33,318 bases of DNA from assembly GCA_012522155.1 (NCBI GenBank), contig JAAYKX010000108.1, positions 1 to 33,318 on the forward strand, read 5' to 3'. Below, piece after piece: positions 25,223-33,318 of this stretch. Within the stretch, counting starts at the first letter, position 1, and each line of letters opens with the position of its first letter. The stretch comes from Bacteroidales bacterium. Its GTDB lineage: Bacteria > Bacteroidota > Bacteroidia > Bacteroidales > VadinHA17. The notes below the pieces were generated by a model. That model made no database searches. It saw only the letters and a list, made by a program, of their open reading frames with translations, and was not told the DNA's origin. The position numbers and the translations under genes are program-made.

Positions 25223-26134
25223 TTAAAAATTCAAATCAAGTAAAGTACATAATATAGCCTGGCGGGTAAATACTCCGTTGAGGGCCTGTTGAAAATAGTA
25301 AGCTTTCGGATTGTTGTCAACGTCAGGATGAATTTCATTGACCCGCGGCAGGGGATGGAGAATTCTCAGATTCGGTTTTGTGTTATGCAGCATGGAATTC
25401 CTGAGAACATATACATTCTTTACTTTCTCATATTCTATGGGGTCGGAAAACCTTTCCTTCTGAACCCTTGTCATATAAATGATATCAGCCCTGGAAATGA
25501 TATCGGAAAAATCGAGATGCTCATAGTATTTCAGACCCGCACTGTCGAGATGTAGTTTAAACTCATCGGGCAGTCTTAATTCTTCAGGTGAAATGAAATT
25601 GAATGTGGTATTCCAGTGAGCCATTGCCATAAGAAGAGAATGAACAGTCCGGCCGTATTTGAGATCGCCAACCATGAAAATATTGAGATTATCAAGGCTT
25701 CCCTGCGTTTTCCTTACAGAATAGAGATCAAGAAGGGTCTGGGTCGGGTGCTGGTTGGCCCCGTCCCCGGCATTGACCACCGGTACTGTGGCAATCTCGC
25801 TCGCATACCTGGCACTGCCTTCAAACGGATGCCTGATAACGATCAGATCAGCATAACTGTCGACCATCTTTATTGTGTCAAACAAAGTCTCTCCTTTTGT
25901 GACACTCGAGATTGACGAGTCGGCAAAACCGACAATCTTTCCTCCAAGACGGTTTATTGCACTTTCAAAACTTAAGCGGGTTCTGGTGGATGGCTCAAAA
26001 AACAGAGTTGCTATGACCTTGCCTTCAAGCAACTTTCCCACAGGCTGAATTTCAAATTTGCCTGCAAGGTCTAGAATCCGGAGAATTTCTTCTTTACTGA
26101 AATCATCTATTGATACCAAGCTTCTGTTTTTCAT
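25223..26134 (-). CDS. pyrB: Aspartate carbamoyltransferase catalytic subunit
   Basis: The product is 303 aa. The carbamoyl-phosphate site is [15 protein letters not shown], with further signatures [26 protein letters not shown] and [10 protein letters not shown]. It joins carbamoyl phosphate and aspartate in the second step of pyrimidine synthesis and would form the c6r6 holoenzyme with the downstream pyrI product. A TAAATTTG on the minus strand about 38 bases upstream may be its -7 box. Confidence 0.96.
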   Translation of the reverse strand: MKNRSLVSIDDFSKEEILRILDLAGKFEIQPVGKLLEGKVIATLFFEPSTRTRLSFESAINRLGGKIVGFADSSISSVTKGETLFDTIKMVDSYADLIVIRHPFEGSARYASEIATVPVVNAGDGANQHPTQTLLDLYSVRKTQGSLDNLNIFMVGDLKYGRTVHSLLMAMAHWNTTFNFISPEELRLPDEFKLHLDSAGLKYYEHLDFSDIISRADIIYMTRVQKERFSDPIEYEKVKNVYVLRNSMLHNTKPNLRILHPLPRVNEIHPDVDNNPKAYYFQQALNGVFTRQAILCTLLDLNF

Positions 26135-26171
26135 TAACTTATAACATTTTAAAGCGTATCTTATTAAAGAT

Positions 26172-26179
26172 CAAATTTA
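26172..26179 (-). promoter_or_regulatory. Possible -7 box of pyrBI
   Basis: TAAATTTG on the minus strand fits the -7 consensus and leaves a leader of about 30 bases. The -33 region is not recognisable. The leader is too short for a classic pyrimidine attenuator. Confidence 0.35.
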
Positions 26180-26246
26180 AAGAAGTTTAATGACTGACTG
26201 TTAGGTGTTAATAATTTATTTAAAACTTTTCCCTGTCCTGTCCGGA

Positions 26247-26861
26247 TTAATCCGTATCAATATATCTGTATTTCAAATCTTCAACTCTTGTAAAGCGTGA
26301 GAGTACTCTTTCTGCGGCTGATATATTTACAGAAACTGTCATTCTGCATTCCATGCCGAAAAGATGTTCCGACTGCTTCAGATCTTCTTCCTTTATTATT
26401 CTCATCACGTCATTCATTGACTGATAGGGAAAAACCAGCTCATACCTGTCCCGGAGAACATGCACGGTTATTTCGGCATTTTCCAGGGCTGACCGGGCTG
26501 CAGACCGGTAAGCATTGATGAGTCCGCCTGTTCCAAGAAGGGTCCCGCCGAAATATCTTGAAACGATGATAAGAACATTTGTAAGTCCGAAGGATCTTAT
26601 CTGGCCGAGAATCGGCCGGCCAGCCGTACCGGAAGGTTCTCCGTCATCATATGCCCTCCAGTTTTCTCCTGAGATTCCTGTTACCCAGGCGTAACAATTA
26701 TGCCTGGCTTCATGGTGCTCCTTTTTGACCGAGTCAATAAGCGGTTTTATTTCATCAGAATTATTTAAGGGAGAGGCAACAGAAATGAATCTGCTGCCTT
26801 TTTCCCTGTAGAATCCTGAAGAAACTGATCGTATGGTCCTGTATTTGTCAGTTTTTTTCAT
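26247..26861 (-). CDS. YigZ/IMPACT family protein
   Basis: The product is 204 aa from the ATG at 26861, which fits YigZ length; the track start at 26936 adds 25 unrelated residues. Family motifs are EHHEARHNCYAWVTG, DDGEPSGTAGRPILGQI and IIVSRYFGGTLLGTGGLINAYRSAA. The C-terminal part is the DUF1949-like domain. YigZ proteins are related to eukaryotic IMPACT and their bacterial role is not settled. It is divergent from the GroES-like gene. Confidence 0.88.
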   Translation of the reverse strand: MKKTDKYRTIRSVSSGFYREKGSRFISVASPLNNSDEIKPLIDSVKKEHHEARHNCYAWVTGISGENWRAYDDGEPSGTAGRPILGQIRSFGLTNVLIIVSRYFGGTLLGTGGLINAYRSAARSALENAEITVHVLRDRYELVFPYQSMNDVMRIIKEEDLKQSEHLFGMECRMTVSVNISAAERVLSRFTRVEDLKYRYIDTD

Positions 26862-26966
26862 TGATTGAACAGCGCACATAAAATACACTTTAACTGCAAT
26901 ATTACCTAATTCTGTATTTCTGTTCAGGGTTTTCATAATTTTTGTTAAATTCGCATCTGATTTAAA

Positions 26967-27353
26967 ATGATGAGTGTATTGTTAGAGGAAAAAGATCTGC
27001 AAAAGCTTATTGTTGTCGGGGACAGGATACTTATCAAGCCAAAGACTCCCCAGTCCAGGACAAAGAGCGGCCTGTTTCTGCCACCCGGGGTCAATGAAAA
27101 CGAGAAGGTTCAGATCGGATATGTTCTGAAGGTAGGACCGGGATATCCTATTCCCCTTGTTCATGATACGGATGAGCAGTGGAAAAACAAATCTGAAGAA
27201 CCCAGATATGTTCCCCTTCAGCCCAGGGAAGGTGATCAGGCAGTATACCTGCAGAACAGTGCCATTGAAATAGAATTTAACAAGGAAAAATATATAGTGG
27301 TGTCACAGTCCGCAATTTTATTATTGTTGCGTGATGAAGGTCTGTTTGAATAA
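26967..27353 (+). CDS. GroES-like co-chaperone variant
   Basis: The product is 128 aa, about 30 longer than classic GroES. The Cpn10 pattern begins at LIVVGDRILIKPKTPQ. The mobile-loop position reads KSGLFLPPGVNENEKVQIGYVLKVGPG, keeping a hydrophobic trio where GroES has IVL. An insertion (about residues 58-78, PLVHDTDEQWKNKSEEPRY) separates it from the C-terminal strands. No GroEL gene is adjacent, so it is probably a stand-alone paralogue. Whether it caps GroEL is unknown. It lies 12 bases ahead of a receiver gene. Start may be the ATG at 26967 or at 26970. Confidence 0.82.
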   Translation: MMSVLLEEKDLQKLIVVGDRILIKPKTPQSRTKSGLFLPPGVNENEKVQIGYVLKVGPGYPIPLVHDTDEQWKNKSEEPRYVPLQPREGDQAVYLQNSAIEIEFNKEKYIVVSQSAILLLLRDEGLFE

Positions 27354-27365
27354 TCTGGTTTTAAA

Positions 27366-27761
27366 ATGCATGAGTCAATCCTGAAAGGGAAAAAAATTCT
27401 GATTGTGGAAGATGATCTGTCAAGCAGGTTATATCTTAACAAAATTCTGGAAAAAACTGAAGCAATATTGCTGAATGCCGGTGATGGCAGGGAAGCAGTG
27501 GAATTTGTTGAAAATGACCCCGGGATCGACATGGTCCTGATGGATATCCAGCTCCCGGTTATGGATGGCTACACTTCAGCAAGGAAAATAAGGGAACTTC
27601 GAAGGGAAGTGAAGCTTATTGCACAGACTGCCTATAGTTTTACGGGTGATATGGAAAATATGTATGAATCCGGCTTCGATGATTTTCTTATAAAACCTAT
27701 TTATTCGAAACAGCTGATTGAAAAACTGTCTTCCTGGTTTAACCGGGATCCGGACATTTAA
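27366..27761 (+). CDS. Single-domain response regulator (receiver only)
   Basis: The product is 131 aa, one REC domain and nothing else. The acidic pocket is E15-D16-D17, the phospho-acceptor is D60 in VLMDIQLPVMDGYT, the switch threonine is T88 in AQTAYSF, and the lysine is K110 in FLIKPI. All active-site residues are present, so it should be phosphorylatable. With no output domain, it may act as a phosphate shuttle or by protein contact. The sequence is close to receivers found at the end of hybrid kinases. It probably shares a transcript with the GroES-like gene. Confidence 0.93.
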   Translation: MHESILKGKKILIVEDDLSSRLYLNKILEKTEAILLNAGDGREAVEFVENDPGIDMVLMDIQLPVMDGYTSARKIRELRREVKLIAQTAYSFTGDMENMYESGFDDFLIKPIYSKQLIEKLSSWFNRDPDI

Positions 27762-27775
27762 CAGGGATCCGGACA
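27745..27775. repeat. Direct 12-mer repeat at the end of the receiver gene
   Basis: GGGATCCGGACA occurs at 27745-27756 and again at 27764-27775, spanning the stop codon. A shorter GGATC lies near 27783 at similar spacing. It suggests a local duplication in the convergent gap. Confidence 0.8.
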
Positions 27776-27811
27776 ATAATACAGGATCTGCAGAAAATAT
27801 TCCGAAACAGT

Positions 27812-28987
27812 CTATTCGGGGTACACGGAAATATTCCTGAACTCTTTTCTGAATTCTTCAATTTCATCTTCCCATCTTTCCTTTTCTCTTCTAAGAGATC
27901 CCCGGTTTATCAAAACCTCCCTCATAACTGAATCTCCCGACAATATATCAAATGGCATCAGCTCTTCCTCATATTCATAAGGAGGGGGATTGAACGCCAG
28001 GCTTCCCTCAGGGGAAGTTTCAATTATTGCATCAATCAGTTCAAGTGCAGTGCCAACCGGACGAAAACTATCATGATCGGTAACATGAATCTGTATGCCC
28101 CTGCAATATTCATCCGTATATTTGTTAAACGTGGGAATGAAATTGTGTATCCTGAACCGGCATCCGGGAATATGTCTGCCGTCCAGTTCCTTTTTCAGCT
28201 TTTCCTCATCAATGAAGGGAGCTCCGATCAGTTCAAAGGGTATAGTCGTTCCTCTTCCTTCGGAAATATTCAGGGCTTCGGCAAGTACAGTTCCCGGGTA
28301 TACCACTGCAGTCTGAAGGCTGGGCATGTTCGGTGACGGCAGTACCCAGGGAAGTCCTGTCATACTGAAAAGACTGCGGCGGTGCCAGCCTTTCATCCAC
28401 AAAATATTGAGTTCTGCCGAGGGATAATATTTTACCCTTAGCCATTCAGCCATTTCCCCGATTGTCATTCTGTGGCATAATGGAATACAGGCTCCTCCCA
28501 CGAAAGTAAAAAATTCTTCTTTCATAACCGGACCGTCAAAGGGGAGCAGTCCTACCGGATTGGGACGGTCAAGTATCCAGACAGGAATCCCTTTTTCACT
28601 ACATGCTTCAATACATAATTTCACTGTCCACACATAAGTATACAGCCTGGCTCCAACATCCTGCAGATCAATGACCAAGGCTTCTATACCCTCAAGCATG
28701 GCTCCGGTCGGTTTCCTGTGTTTTCCGTAGAGACTGTAAACAGGAATATTAAGAGCAGGATCCTGATCTCCTTCCCATTCAATCATGTTATCCTGGGTCT
28801 GTCCGAAAAGACCATGCTGAGGTCCGAAGACAGCAGCAAGATGACAGTCTTTATTATCCCGGAAAATCTCTGTGATATGAACAAAATCCCTGGTAATGCT
28901 GGGAGCATGGCATAAGACGGCTATTTTCCTTCCTTTCAGGGGGGAAGGTAGTTTTTCCTTAAGCTGTTCCAGTCCGGTAAGTACCAT
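27812..28987 (-). CDS. DUF1343 family protein (NamZ/GH171-related)
   Basis: The product is 391 aa, a full-length DUF1343 protein. Its domain begins at the N-terminus with no signal peptide, and an in-frame stop eight codons upstream excludes one. Motifs are PLKGRKIAVLCHAPS, VFGPQHGLFGQTQDNM, PVYSLYGKHRKPT, LVIDLQDVGARLYTYVWT and WILDRPNPVG. The family includes exo-beta-N-acetylmuramidases that release MurNAc from peptidoglycan. In NamZ enzymes, as I recall, the PEHG glutamate is catalytic; here it is glutamine (PQHG), so activity may differ. It is convergent with the receiver gene. Confidence 0.85.
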   Translation of the reverse strand: MVLTGLEQLKEKLPSPLKGRKIAVLCHAPSITRDFVHITEIFRDNKDCHLAAVFGPQHGLFGQTQDNMIEWEGDQDPALNIPVYSLYGKHRKPTGAMLEGIEALVIDLQDVGARLYTYVWTVKLCIEACSEKGIPVWILDRPNPVGLLPFDGPVMKEEFFTFVGGACIPLCHRMTIGEMAEWLRVKYYPSAELNILWMKGWHRRSLFSMTGLPWVLPSPNMPSLQTAVVYPGTVLAEALNISEGRGTTIPFELIGAPFIDEEKLKKELDGRHIPGCRFRIHNFIPTFNKYTDEYCRGIQIHVTDHDSFRPVGTALELIDAIIETSPEGSLAFNPPPYEYEEELMPFDILSGDSVMREVLINRGSLRREKERWEDEIEEFRKEFRNISVYPE

Positions 28988-29102
28988 AAAAAGGCAGATT
29001 TTTATAAATTAATTGCTTAAATGTACATGAAAAATCTCTGTTAAAGATATTCTTTCCTAGTTTTATGAACTTTATTATTCATTCTTCTGTAATAAGCGGC
29101 TT

Positions 29103-30863
29103 ATGAAATATTTCAAAATCAAATTATCCTCTTTGTTCTTTCTGGCAGCATTGCTTTTATTATCCTGCGGGGAAGAAGAGACGGTCAGGGTTTCGATAAT
29201 AGAAACAACTGATATCCATGGAGTTATTCTGCCCTATGATTTTATTGACATGAAGCCCCTGAATGCATCCCTGGCGCATGCGTCCTCGTTTTTTAAACTG
29301 GCTGCACGGGACAGGGATGCGGTATTTCTTTTTGACAATGGTGATAACATTCAGGGCCAGCCTGCTGTTTATTATTATAATTACGTCGTTACACTTTCAT
29401 CTCATCTTATGTCTGATGTATTTAACCATCTCGCATATGATGCAGGCACTGTCGGAAACCACGACATTGAAGCAGGACATTCAGTCTATGACCGCCTGCG
29501 GTCTGAATACCACTTTCCGCTGCTTGCTGCAAATGCAGTCGATGTCAGAACGGGTGAACCCTATTTCAGCCCTTATGCACTGATTGAAAAAAAGGGAATA
29601 AAAGTGGCAGTTCTCGGACTTACCACACCTTTTATTCCCAACTGGCTTCCGGAAGAACTCTACTCCGGAATGGTGTTCAGGGATATGGTCAGTACCGCAG
29701 AATTATGGATGCCCATAATAAAGAAGGAAGAACCTGATCTGGTAGTAGGACTTTTCCATTCAGGATGGAACAGGCAGAATACCTCTGTTCATCCCATGGA
29801 AGAAAACGGATCTGCAGCAGTAGCTTACAATGTTCCGGGTTTCGATATCATTTTTACCGGACATGATCACCGGGTGGCCAATGAAACTTTTATAAACAGG
29901 GCCGGAGATACTTTGCTGATATTAAACGGGGGAAGCAGGGCACAAAATATTGCAGTCGCGGAAGTAGTATTTTCATTTAAGAACAACAGGAAAGAAAGAA
30001 AAAGAAAAATATGGGGTAATATTGTTGAAACTTCATCACTGCCACCTGATGATGAATTCACAGAAAAATTCAGTTTACAGCGGGAGGCTGTCAGTAATTA
30101 TGTGAGCAGGGTCATAGGCAGTTCCGGTTCAGATATTTCATCACGTGATTCATATTTCGGATCATCACCCTTTGTTGACATGATACATTCCATCCAGCTG
30201 AAACTTACCGGTGCCGATATTTCCTTTGCAGCTCCTCTTTCGTTTGATGAAAGAATCGGGAAGGGACCGCTTACAGTTGGTGACATGTTCAAACTCTACA
30301 GGTTCGAAAATTCACTGTATACAATAAGGCTGACAGGTGAAGAGATCCAGAAATACCTTGACTACAGCTATTCCCTGTGGCTCAATCCTATGAAAGGTCC
30401 GGAAGATTATCTTTTAAAGTACAGAGCCGGTAATAACGGCAGGCCCGCAATTATAAACGGCCGTGCATGGCTTAGAAATCAATCCTATAATTTTGACTCT
30501 GCTGCAGGTCTGGATTATATTGTTGACGTAAGAAGGCCCGATGGTAAAATGGTAATTATCAAATCCCTGAGTGATGGCAGACCTTTCGAAAAACATAAAT
30601 ACTATAATGTTGCACTTAATTCGTACCGTGGAAACGGCGGCGGAGGCCATTTGACAAGAGCTGCCGGAATCAAAACGGAGGATCTGAGACAAAGGCTTGT
30701 AAGTTCTACGGACCGGGACCTTCGTTATTTCATTATAGGTGAAATTGAAGCTGAAAAAGTCTTTATTCCCAAAGCATTGAATAACTGGAAAATAGTGCCT
30801 GAGAGCTGGGTGCAGGATGCCATTCCAAAGGAAAAGGAACTCTTATTCGGCAAAACAAATTGA
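29103..30863 (+). CDS. 5'-nucleotidase/2',3'-cyclic phosphodiesterase family lipoprotein
   Basis: The product is 586 aa. A lipoprotein signal peptide ends at C22 (LLLLSC). The metallophosphatase motifs are ETTDIHG with D37 and H39, FDNGDNIQG, VGNHDIEAG, LFHSGWN and FTGHDHR, giving a complete two-metal site. The C-terminal 5'-nucleotidase domain has LNSYRGNGGGGHL for base stacking and binding. It would release phosphate from nucleotides outside the cytoplasm. It precedes an alkaline phosphatase by 68 bases, so the two may act together in phosphate scavenging. Confidence 0.92.
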   Translation: MKYFKIKLSSLFFLAALLLLSCGEEETVRVSIIETTDIHGVILPYDFIDMKPLNASLAHASSFFKLAARDRDAVFLFDNGDNIQGQPAVYYYNYVVTLSSHLMSDVFNHLAYDAGTVGNHDIEAGHSVYDRLRSEYHFPLLAANAVDVRTGEPYFSPYALIEKKGIKVAVLGLTTPFIPNWLPEELYSGMVFRDMVSTAELWMPIIKKEEPDLVVGLFHSGWNRQNTSVHPMEENGSAAVAYNVPGFDIIFTGHDHRVANETFINRAGDTLLILNGGSRAQNIAVAEVVFSFKNNRKERKRKIWGNIVETSSLPPDDEFTEKFSLQREAVSNYVSRVIGSSGSDISSRDSYFGSSPFVDMIHSIQLKLTGADISFAAPLSFDERIGKGPLTVGDMFKLYRFENSLYTIRLTGEEIQKYLDYSYSLWLNPMKGPEDYLLKYRAGNNGRPAIINGRAWLRNQSYNFDSAAGLDYIVDVRRPDGKMVIIKSLSDGRPFEKHKYYNVALNSYRGNGGGGHLTRAAGIKTEDLRQRLVSSTDRDLRYFIIGEIEAEKVFIPKALNNWKIVPESWVQDAIPKEKELLFGKTN

Positions 30864-30931
30864 TCAGGCAGATGTTATAACAGAAACTTGAAATAAATAA
30901 TCATCATCATTAATAATAAAAAATCGTAAAC

Positions 30932-32029
30932 ATGAAAGCGAAAAGGAAACATTTGATATTATTGTTACTGGGTATAATTCTTACAGGTTCCCTGCTTCTG
31001 CCCGGATGTAGAAATGAACTTATTTCCGGGAAAACCAAAAATATCATTCTCTTTATCGGTGACGGGATGGGTGTGACTCATGTTACTGCCGGAATGACAG
31101 TGAATAAAGCAGCCCTTAACCTTCAGAAATTCCCTTATTCAGGCTTCAGTATAACACATTCGGCTGACAATTATATTACTGATTCGGCAGCTGGCGGTAC
31201 TGCAATTGCATGCGGGGTTAAGACAAACAACGGAATGCTGGGACTCAATCCGGATGAATCAGTTGCAGTATCCGTCCTTGAGGTTCTGCATGAGAATGGA
31301 CTGGCCACCGGGTTGGTGAGCACCAGTTCCATAACACATGCCACACCGGCCTCATTCATTGCTCATAATTCCAGCCGGGATAATTATGAGGATATTGCAC
31401 TGCACTTTCTCAACGGATCGGTTGACGTGTTCCTGGGAGGCGGAGAAAATCATTTCCGCAAACGTGCAGATGGACGGGATCTTGCAGCAGAACTCGAAGA
31501 ACAGGGTTTCGACCTTGTTTATACTCCCGCTGAAATGAAAGCCTCATCTTCGGATAAACTGGCCGGTTTGCTGGCAGAAGTGCATATGCCCCGAGAAAGC
31601 GAAGGCCGGACAGGAATCCTTGAAGAAATGACAAGAAAAGCAATAGAGGTGCTCAGCCGTGAGAAAAAAGGTTTTTTCCTGATGATTGAAGGTTCTATGA
31701 TTGACTGGGGAGCCCATGCCAACGAGATAGATTATGTAACATCGGAACTGATTGATATGGACAGGGCTGTCGGTGTTGCGCTGGATTTTGCACAGAAAGA
31801 CGGACAGACCCTTGTTGTCATAACTTCCGATCATGAAACCGGAGGCCTGTCATTAACCGGCGGAAATACAGATGAGGGAACAGTAAATGCAGCATTTGCA
31901 ACAACTGACCATTCAGCCTCCATGGTTCCTATTTTTTCATATGGCCCGGGAGCTCAGGATTTCTCAGGAATACATGATAATACATTCTTTTTCGATGCTT
32001 TTCTGAAAGTTCTGGGAATCAGAAAATAA
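30932..32029 (+). CDS. Alkaline phosphatase, lipoprotein
   Basis: The product is 365 aa, compact for the PhoA family (E. coli about 470). The lipobox is LLPGC with C26. The metal and catalytic residues are visible: D44 in FIGDGMG, nucleophile S85 in TDSAAGGTAIACG, HATPASF (the His-type variant at the E. coli D153 position), MIEGSMIDWGAHAN and ITSDHETGG, and a late DHSASMVP. All core ligands appear kept. It hydrolyses phosphate esters, probably at the outer membrane or in the periplasm. No Pho-box-like repeats were recognised. Confidence 0.92.
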   Translation: MKAKRKHLILLLLGIILTGSLLLPGCRNELISGKTKNIILFIGDGMGVTHVTAGMTVNKAALNLQKFPYSGFSITHSADNYITDSAAGGTAIACGVKTNNGMLGLNPDESVAVSVLEVLHENGLATGLVSTSSITHATPASFIAHNSSRDNYEDIALHFLNGSVDVFLGGGENHFRKRADGRDLAAELEEQGFDLVYTPAEMKASSSDKLAGLLAEVHMPRESEGRTGILEEMTRKAIEVLSREKKGFFLMIEGSMIDWGAHANEIDYVTSELIDMDRAVGVALDFAQKDGQTLVVITSDHETGGLSLTGGNTDEGTVNAAFATTDHSASMVPIFSYGPGAQDFSGIHDNTFFFDAFLKVLGIRK

Positions 32030-32051
32030 TACGCTGAAAACAAATTTTGCC

Positions 32052-32059
32052 TATATTTG
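32052..32059 (+). promoter_or_regulatory. Possible -7 box of queE
   Basis: TATATTTG fits TAnnTTTG and lies 35 bases ahead of the ATG at 32095. It has no good -33 box at the expected distance; weak candidate. Confidence 0.3.
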
Positions 32060-32094
32060 TGCAGGTTCTGCAATTAGAGATTCTGCAAAATATC

Positions 32095-32724
32095 ATGGTT
32101 GAAATATCTTCAAACCGGCCCGATGGCTTTGATCTTCCTGTTGTTGAAGAGTTCCATTCTGTTCAGGGTGAGGGATTCCATTCAGGAAAGGCTGCCTGGT
32201 TTATAAGGCTGGGAGGATGCGATGTGGGATGTAACTGGTGTGATACCAAATATGCATGGGACCCTGATATTCATCCACTGGTAAAAACTGAAGATATAAT
32301 AAACAAGGCCTTAAAATCCGGGGCAGACTCCGTTGTTGTTACAGGTGGTGAACCCCTTGTGTGGAATCTTGATTATCTCTGCAAAGGCCTGAGGGAAAAA
32401 AATATCAGGACTTTTATTGAAACTTCGGGATGCTGTCCCCTTAGCGGCGAATGGGACTGGATATGCCTTTCGCCAAAGAGGAATGCACCGCCCCTGGATA
32501 AGATCTGCAATATGGCTCATGAACTTAAAATCATTATAGAAACAGGAGATGATTTTGCATGGGCTGAAAAATACCGCTCGCTCGCAGGAAGTGACTGCAG
32601 GCTGTATCTTCAGCCGGAGTGGGGCAGATTTGAATCTGTCATTCCGGAAATTGTAAGTTATGTGCTTAAAAATCCGGCATGGAGAATATCACTTCAGATA
32701 CATAAATATATGCATATACCCTGA
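32095..32724 (+). CDS. queE: 7-carboxy-7-deazaguanine synthase
   Basis: The product is 209 aa from the ATG at 32095; the track start is a TTG at 32047 with 16 extra residues, overlapping the possible -7 box. QueE hallmarks are EEFHSVQGEGFHSGKAAWFIRLGGC and the radical SAM cluster CDVGCNWC (C-x3-C-x2-C), followed by DTKYAWD, VVTGGEPLVW, and the C-terminal QPEWGR. It rearranges 6-carboxytetrahydropterin to CDG in queuosine synthesis. The partner genes queD and queC are not in the window. Confidence 0.94.
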   Translation: MVEISSNRPDGFDLPVVEEFHSVQGEGFHSGKAAWFIRLGGCDVGCNWCDTKYAWDPDIHPLVKTEDIINKALKSGADSVVVTGGEPLVWNLDYLCKGLREKNIRTFIETSGCCPLSGEWDWICLSPKRNAPPLDKICNMAHELKIIIETGDDFAWAEKYRSLAGSDCRLYLQPEWGRFESVIPEIVSYVLKNPAWRISLQIHKYMHIP

Positions 32725-32728
32725 GTGT

Positions 32729-33318
32729 ATGGTGAGAAAAATTCCGGTCATATTGCTGACAATTGCTGCATTTTCCCTTATGCCGCAAAAAATTCTTTCC
32801 CAGGCCCTGCATACCAATTCGAACAGGGCAATAAAAGTTTACAATGACGGTGTTACATATTATGATTATTTCGATTTTAAAAAAGCTGAAACACTGTTCA
32901 AAATAGCTGTCTCGCACGATCCCGGATTCTATGAAGCATATATGATGCTTGGAGAACTGTACACGAAACAGAATAAACCGGATCTGGCTGCTGAAAATTA
33001 CCGGAAAGCCGTAAGCATTGATTCAATGGCATATATCCCGGCATTCTTCAGTCTTGCCAATGCAGAGATGCTGATTGAGAATTATCATTCGGCACTGGAA
33101 AATTACAGGGCATATCTGAGGTACGGCGGAGGTATTGCCGGCAACAATAAAATTGCTGAAAAGAATATTGAAAACTGCAAATTTGCCATTGAAGCAGTAA
33201 AAAACCCCGTACCGTTTAACCCGGTCAGTATAGGTTCTTCAATAAATACCGGGGATGATGAATACAGGCCCTCAATAACTGCTGACGGCCGGACTCTTAT
33301 GTTCACACGGCAATCCTA
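32729..33318 (+). CDS. TPR-containing exported protein, 5' part (runs off the right edge)
   Basis: The frame opens at ATG 32729, four bases after the queE stop, and stays open to the window end (196 codons), so it is absent from the ORF track. A signal peptide is seen (IPVILLTIAAFSLMPQKILSQA). Tetratricopeptide-like helices follow (FKKAETLFKIAVSHDPGFYEAYMMLGELY and PDLAAENYRKAVSIDS). The last visible residues, DDEYRPSITADGRTLMFTRQS, are the start of a PD40/WD40-like propeller. Such TPR-PD40 proteins often end in an OmpA domain in Bacteroidota, including PorE-type secretion parts; that part is outside this window. Confidence 0.85.
   Translation, partial: MVRKIPVILLTIAAFSLMPQKILSQALHTNSNRAIKVYNDGVTYYDYFDFKKAETLFKIAVSHDPGFYEAYMMLGELYTKQNKPDLAAENYRKAVSIDSMAYIPAFFSLANAEMLIENYHSALENYRAYLRYGGGIAGNNKIAEKNIENCKFAIEAVKNPVPFNPVSIGSSINTGDDEYRPSITADGRTLMFTRQS

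Noticed and set aside
26936-26944. TAATTTTTG ahead of the GroES-like gene as a -7 box
   Set aside because: It has three rather than two bases between TA and TTTG, and the -33 region is poor.

Overview
The window looks like a chromosomal segment of a member of the Bacteroidota, probably of the Bacteroidales/Marinilabiliales type. Three lines of evidence point there. Several intergenic regions carry the phylum-specific promoter pattern TTTG-N19/20-TAnnTTTG. Start codons mostly lack a strong Shine-Dalgarno sequence. The gene content also fits: a DUF4293 membrane protein, a long GroES variant, paired pyrB/pyrI, a ZapA-6S RNA-RNase Y cluster and a TPR/PD40-type protein at the right edge. No tRNA, rRNA, CRISPR array, transposase or phage gene was seen.

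Layout. 1-3.9 kb: the 5' end of a leftward gene with a near-perfect promoter, then cutC (leftward), a sugar-nucleotidyltransferase-like gene (rightward) and a large M23 peptidase (leftward). 3.9-6.4 kb: a cell-division and RNA-decay cluster made of a small coiled-coil protein (ZapB-like), zapA, a structured RNA that I read as 6S RNA, and rny. 6.4-16.4 kb: a compact Wzx/Wzy-type surface polysaccharide (O-antigen-like) locus, in the order UDP-GlcNAc 2-epimerase, UDP-HexNAc 4-epimerase, Wzx, Wzy, two GT2 glycosyltransferases, an SDR, an O-antigen ligase and a WecA/MraY-like initiating transferase. A convergent wzz-like chain-length regulator follows, with its own perfect promoter. 17.4-18.3 kb: a uridine-phosphorylase-like gene. 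18.3-24.1 kb: a leftward tripartite RND efflux operon (adaptor, pump, TolC) with a roughly 410-bp upstream region containing a promoter core and dyad repeats. 24.2-29 kb: DUF4293, pyrI-pyrB, a YigZ/IMPACT protein, a GroES-like protein, a receiver-only response regulator and a DUF1343 protein without a signal peptide. 29.1-33.3 kb: two predicted lipoproteins (5'-nucleotidase and alkaline phosphatase), queE, and the start of a TPR protein that runs off the window.

How the genes work together. The polysaccharide locus has an initiating transferase, flippase, polymerase, ligase and chain-length regulator, but only two dedicated glycosyltransferases. This suggests a short repeat unit (about three sugars if each acts once) built from HexNAc precursors made by the two epimerases. 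The efflux genes form one transcription unit. The two phosphatases could strip phosphate from nucleotides at the cell surface.

Most genes belong to well-known families, and I found no convincing undescribed multi-gene system. The points most worth a second look are the 6S-like RNA with its unusual branched tip, the dyads overlapping the promoters of the efflux operon and of the wecA-like gene, the glutamine-for-glutamate change in the DUF1343 protein, and the GroES-variant/receiver gene pair.
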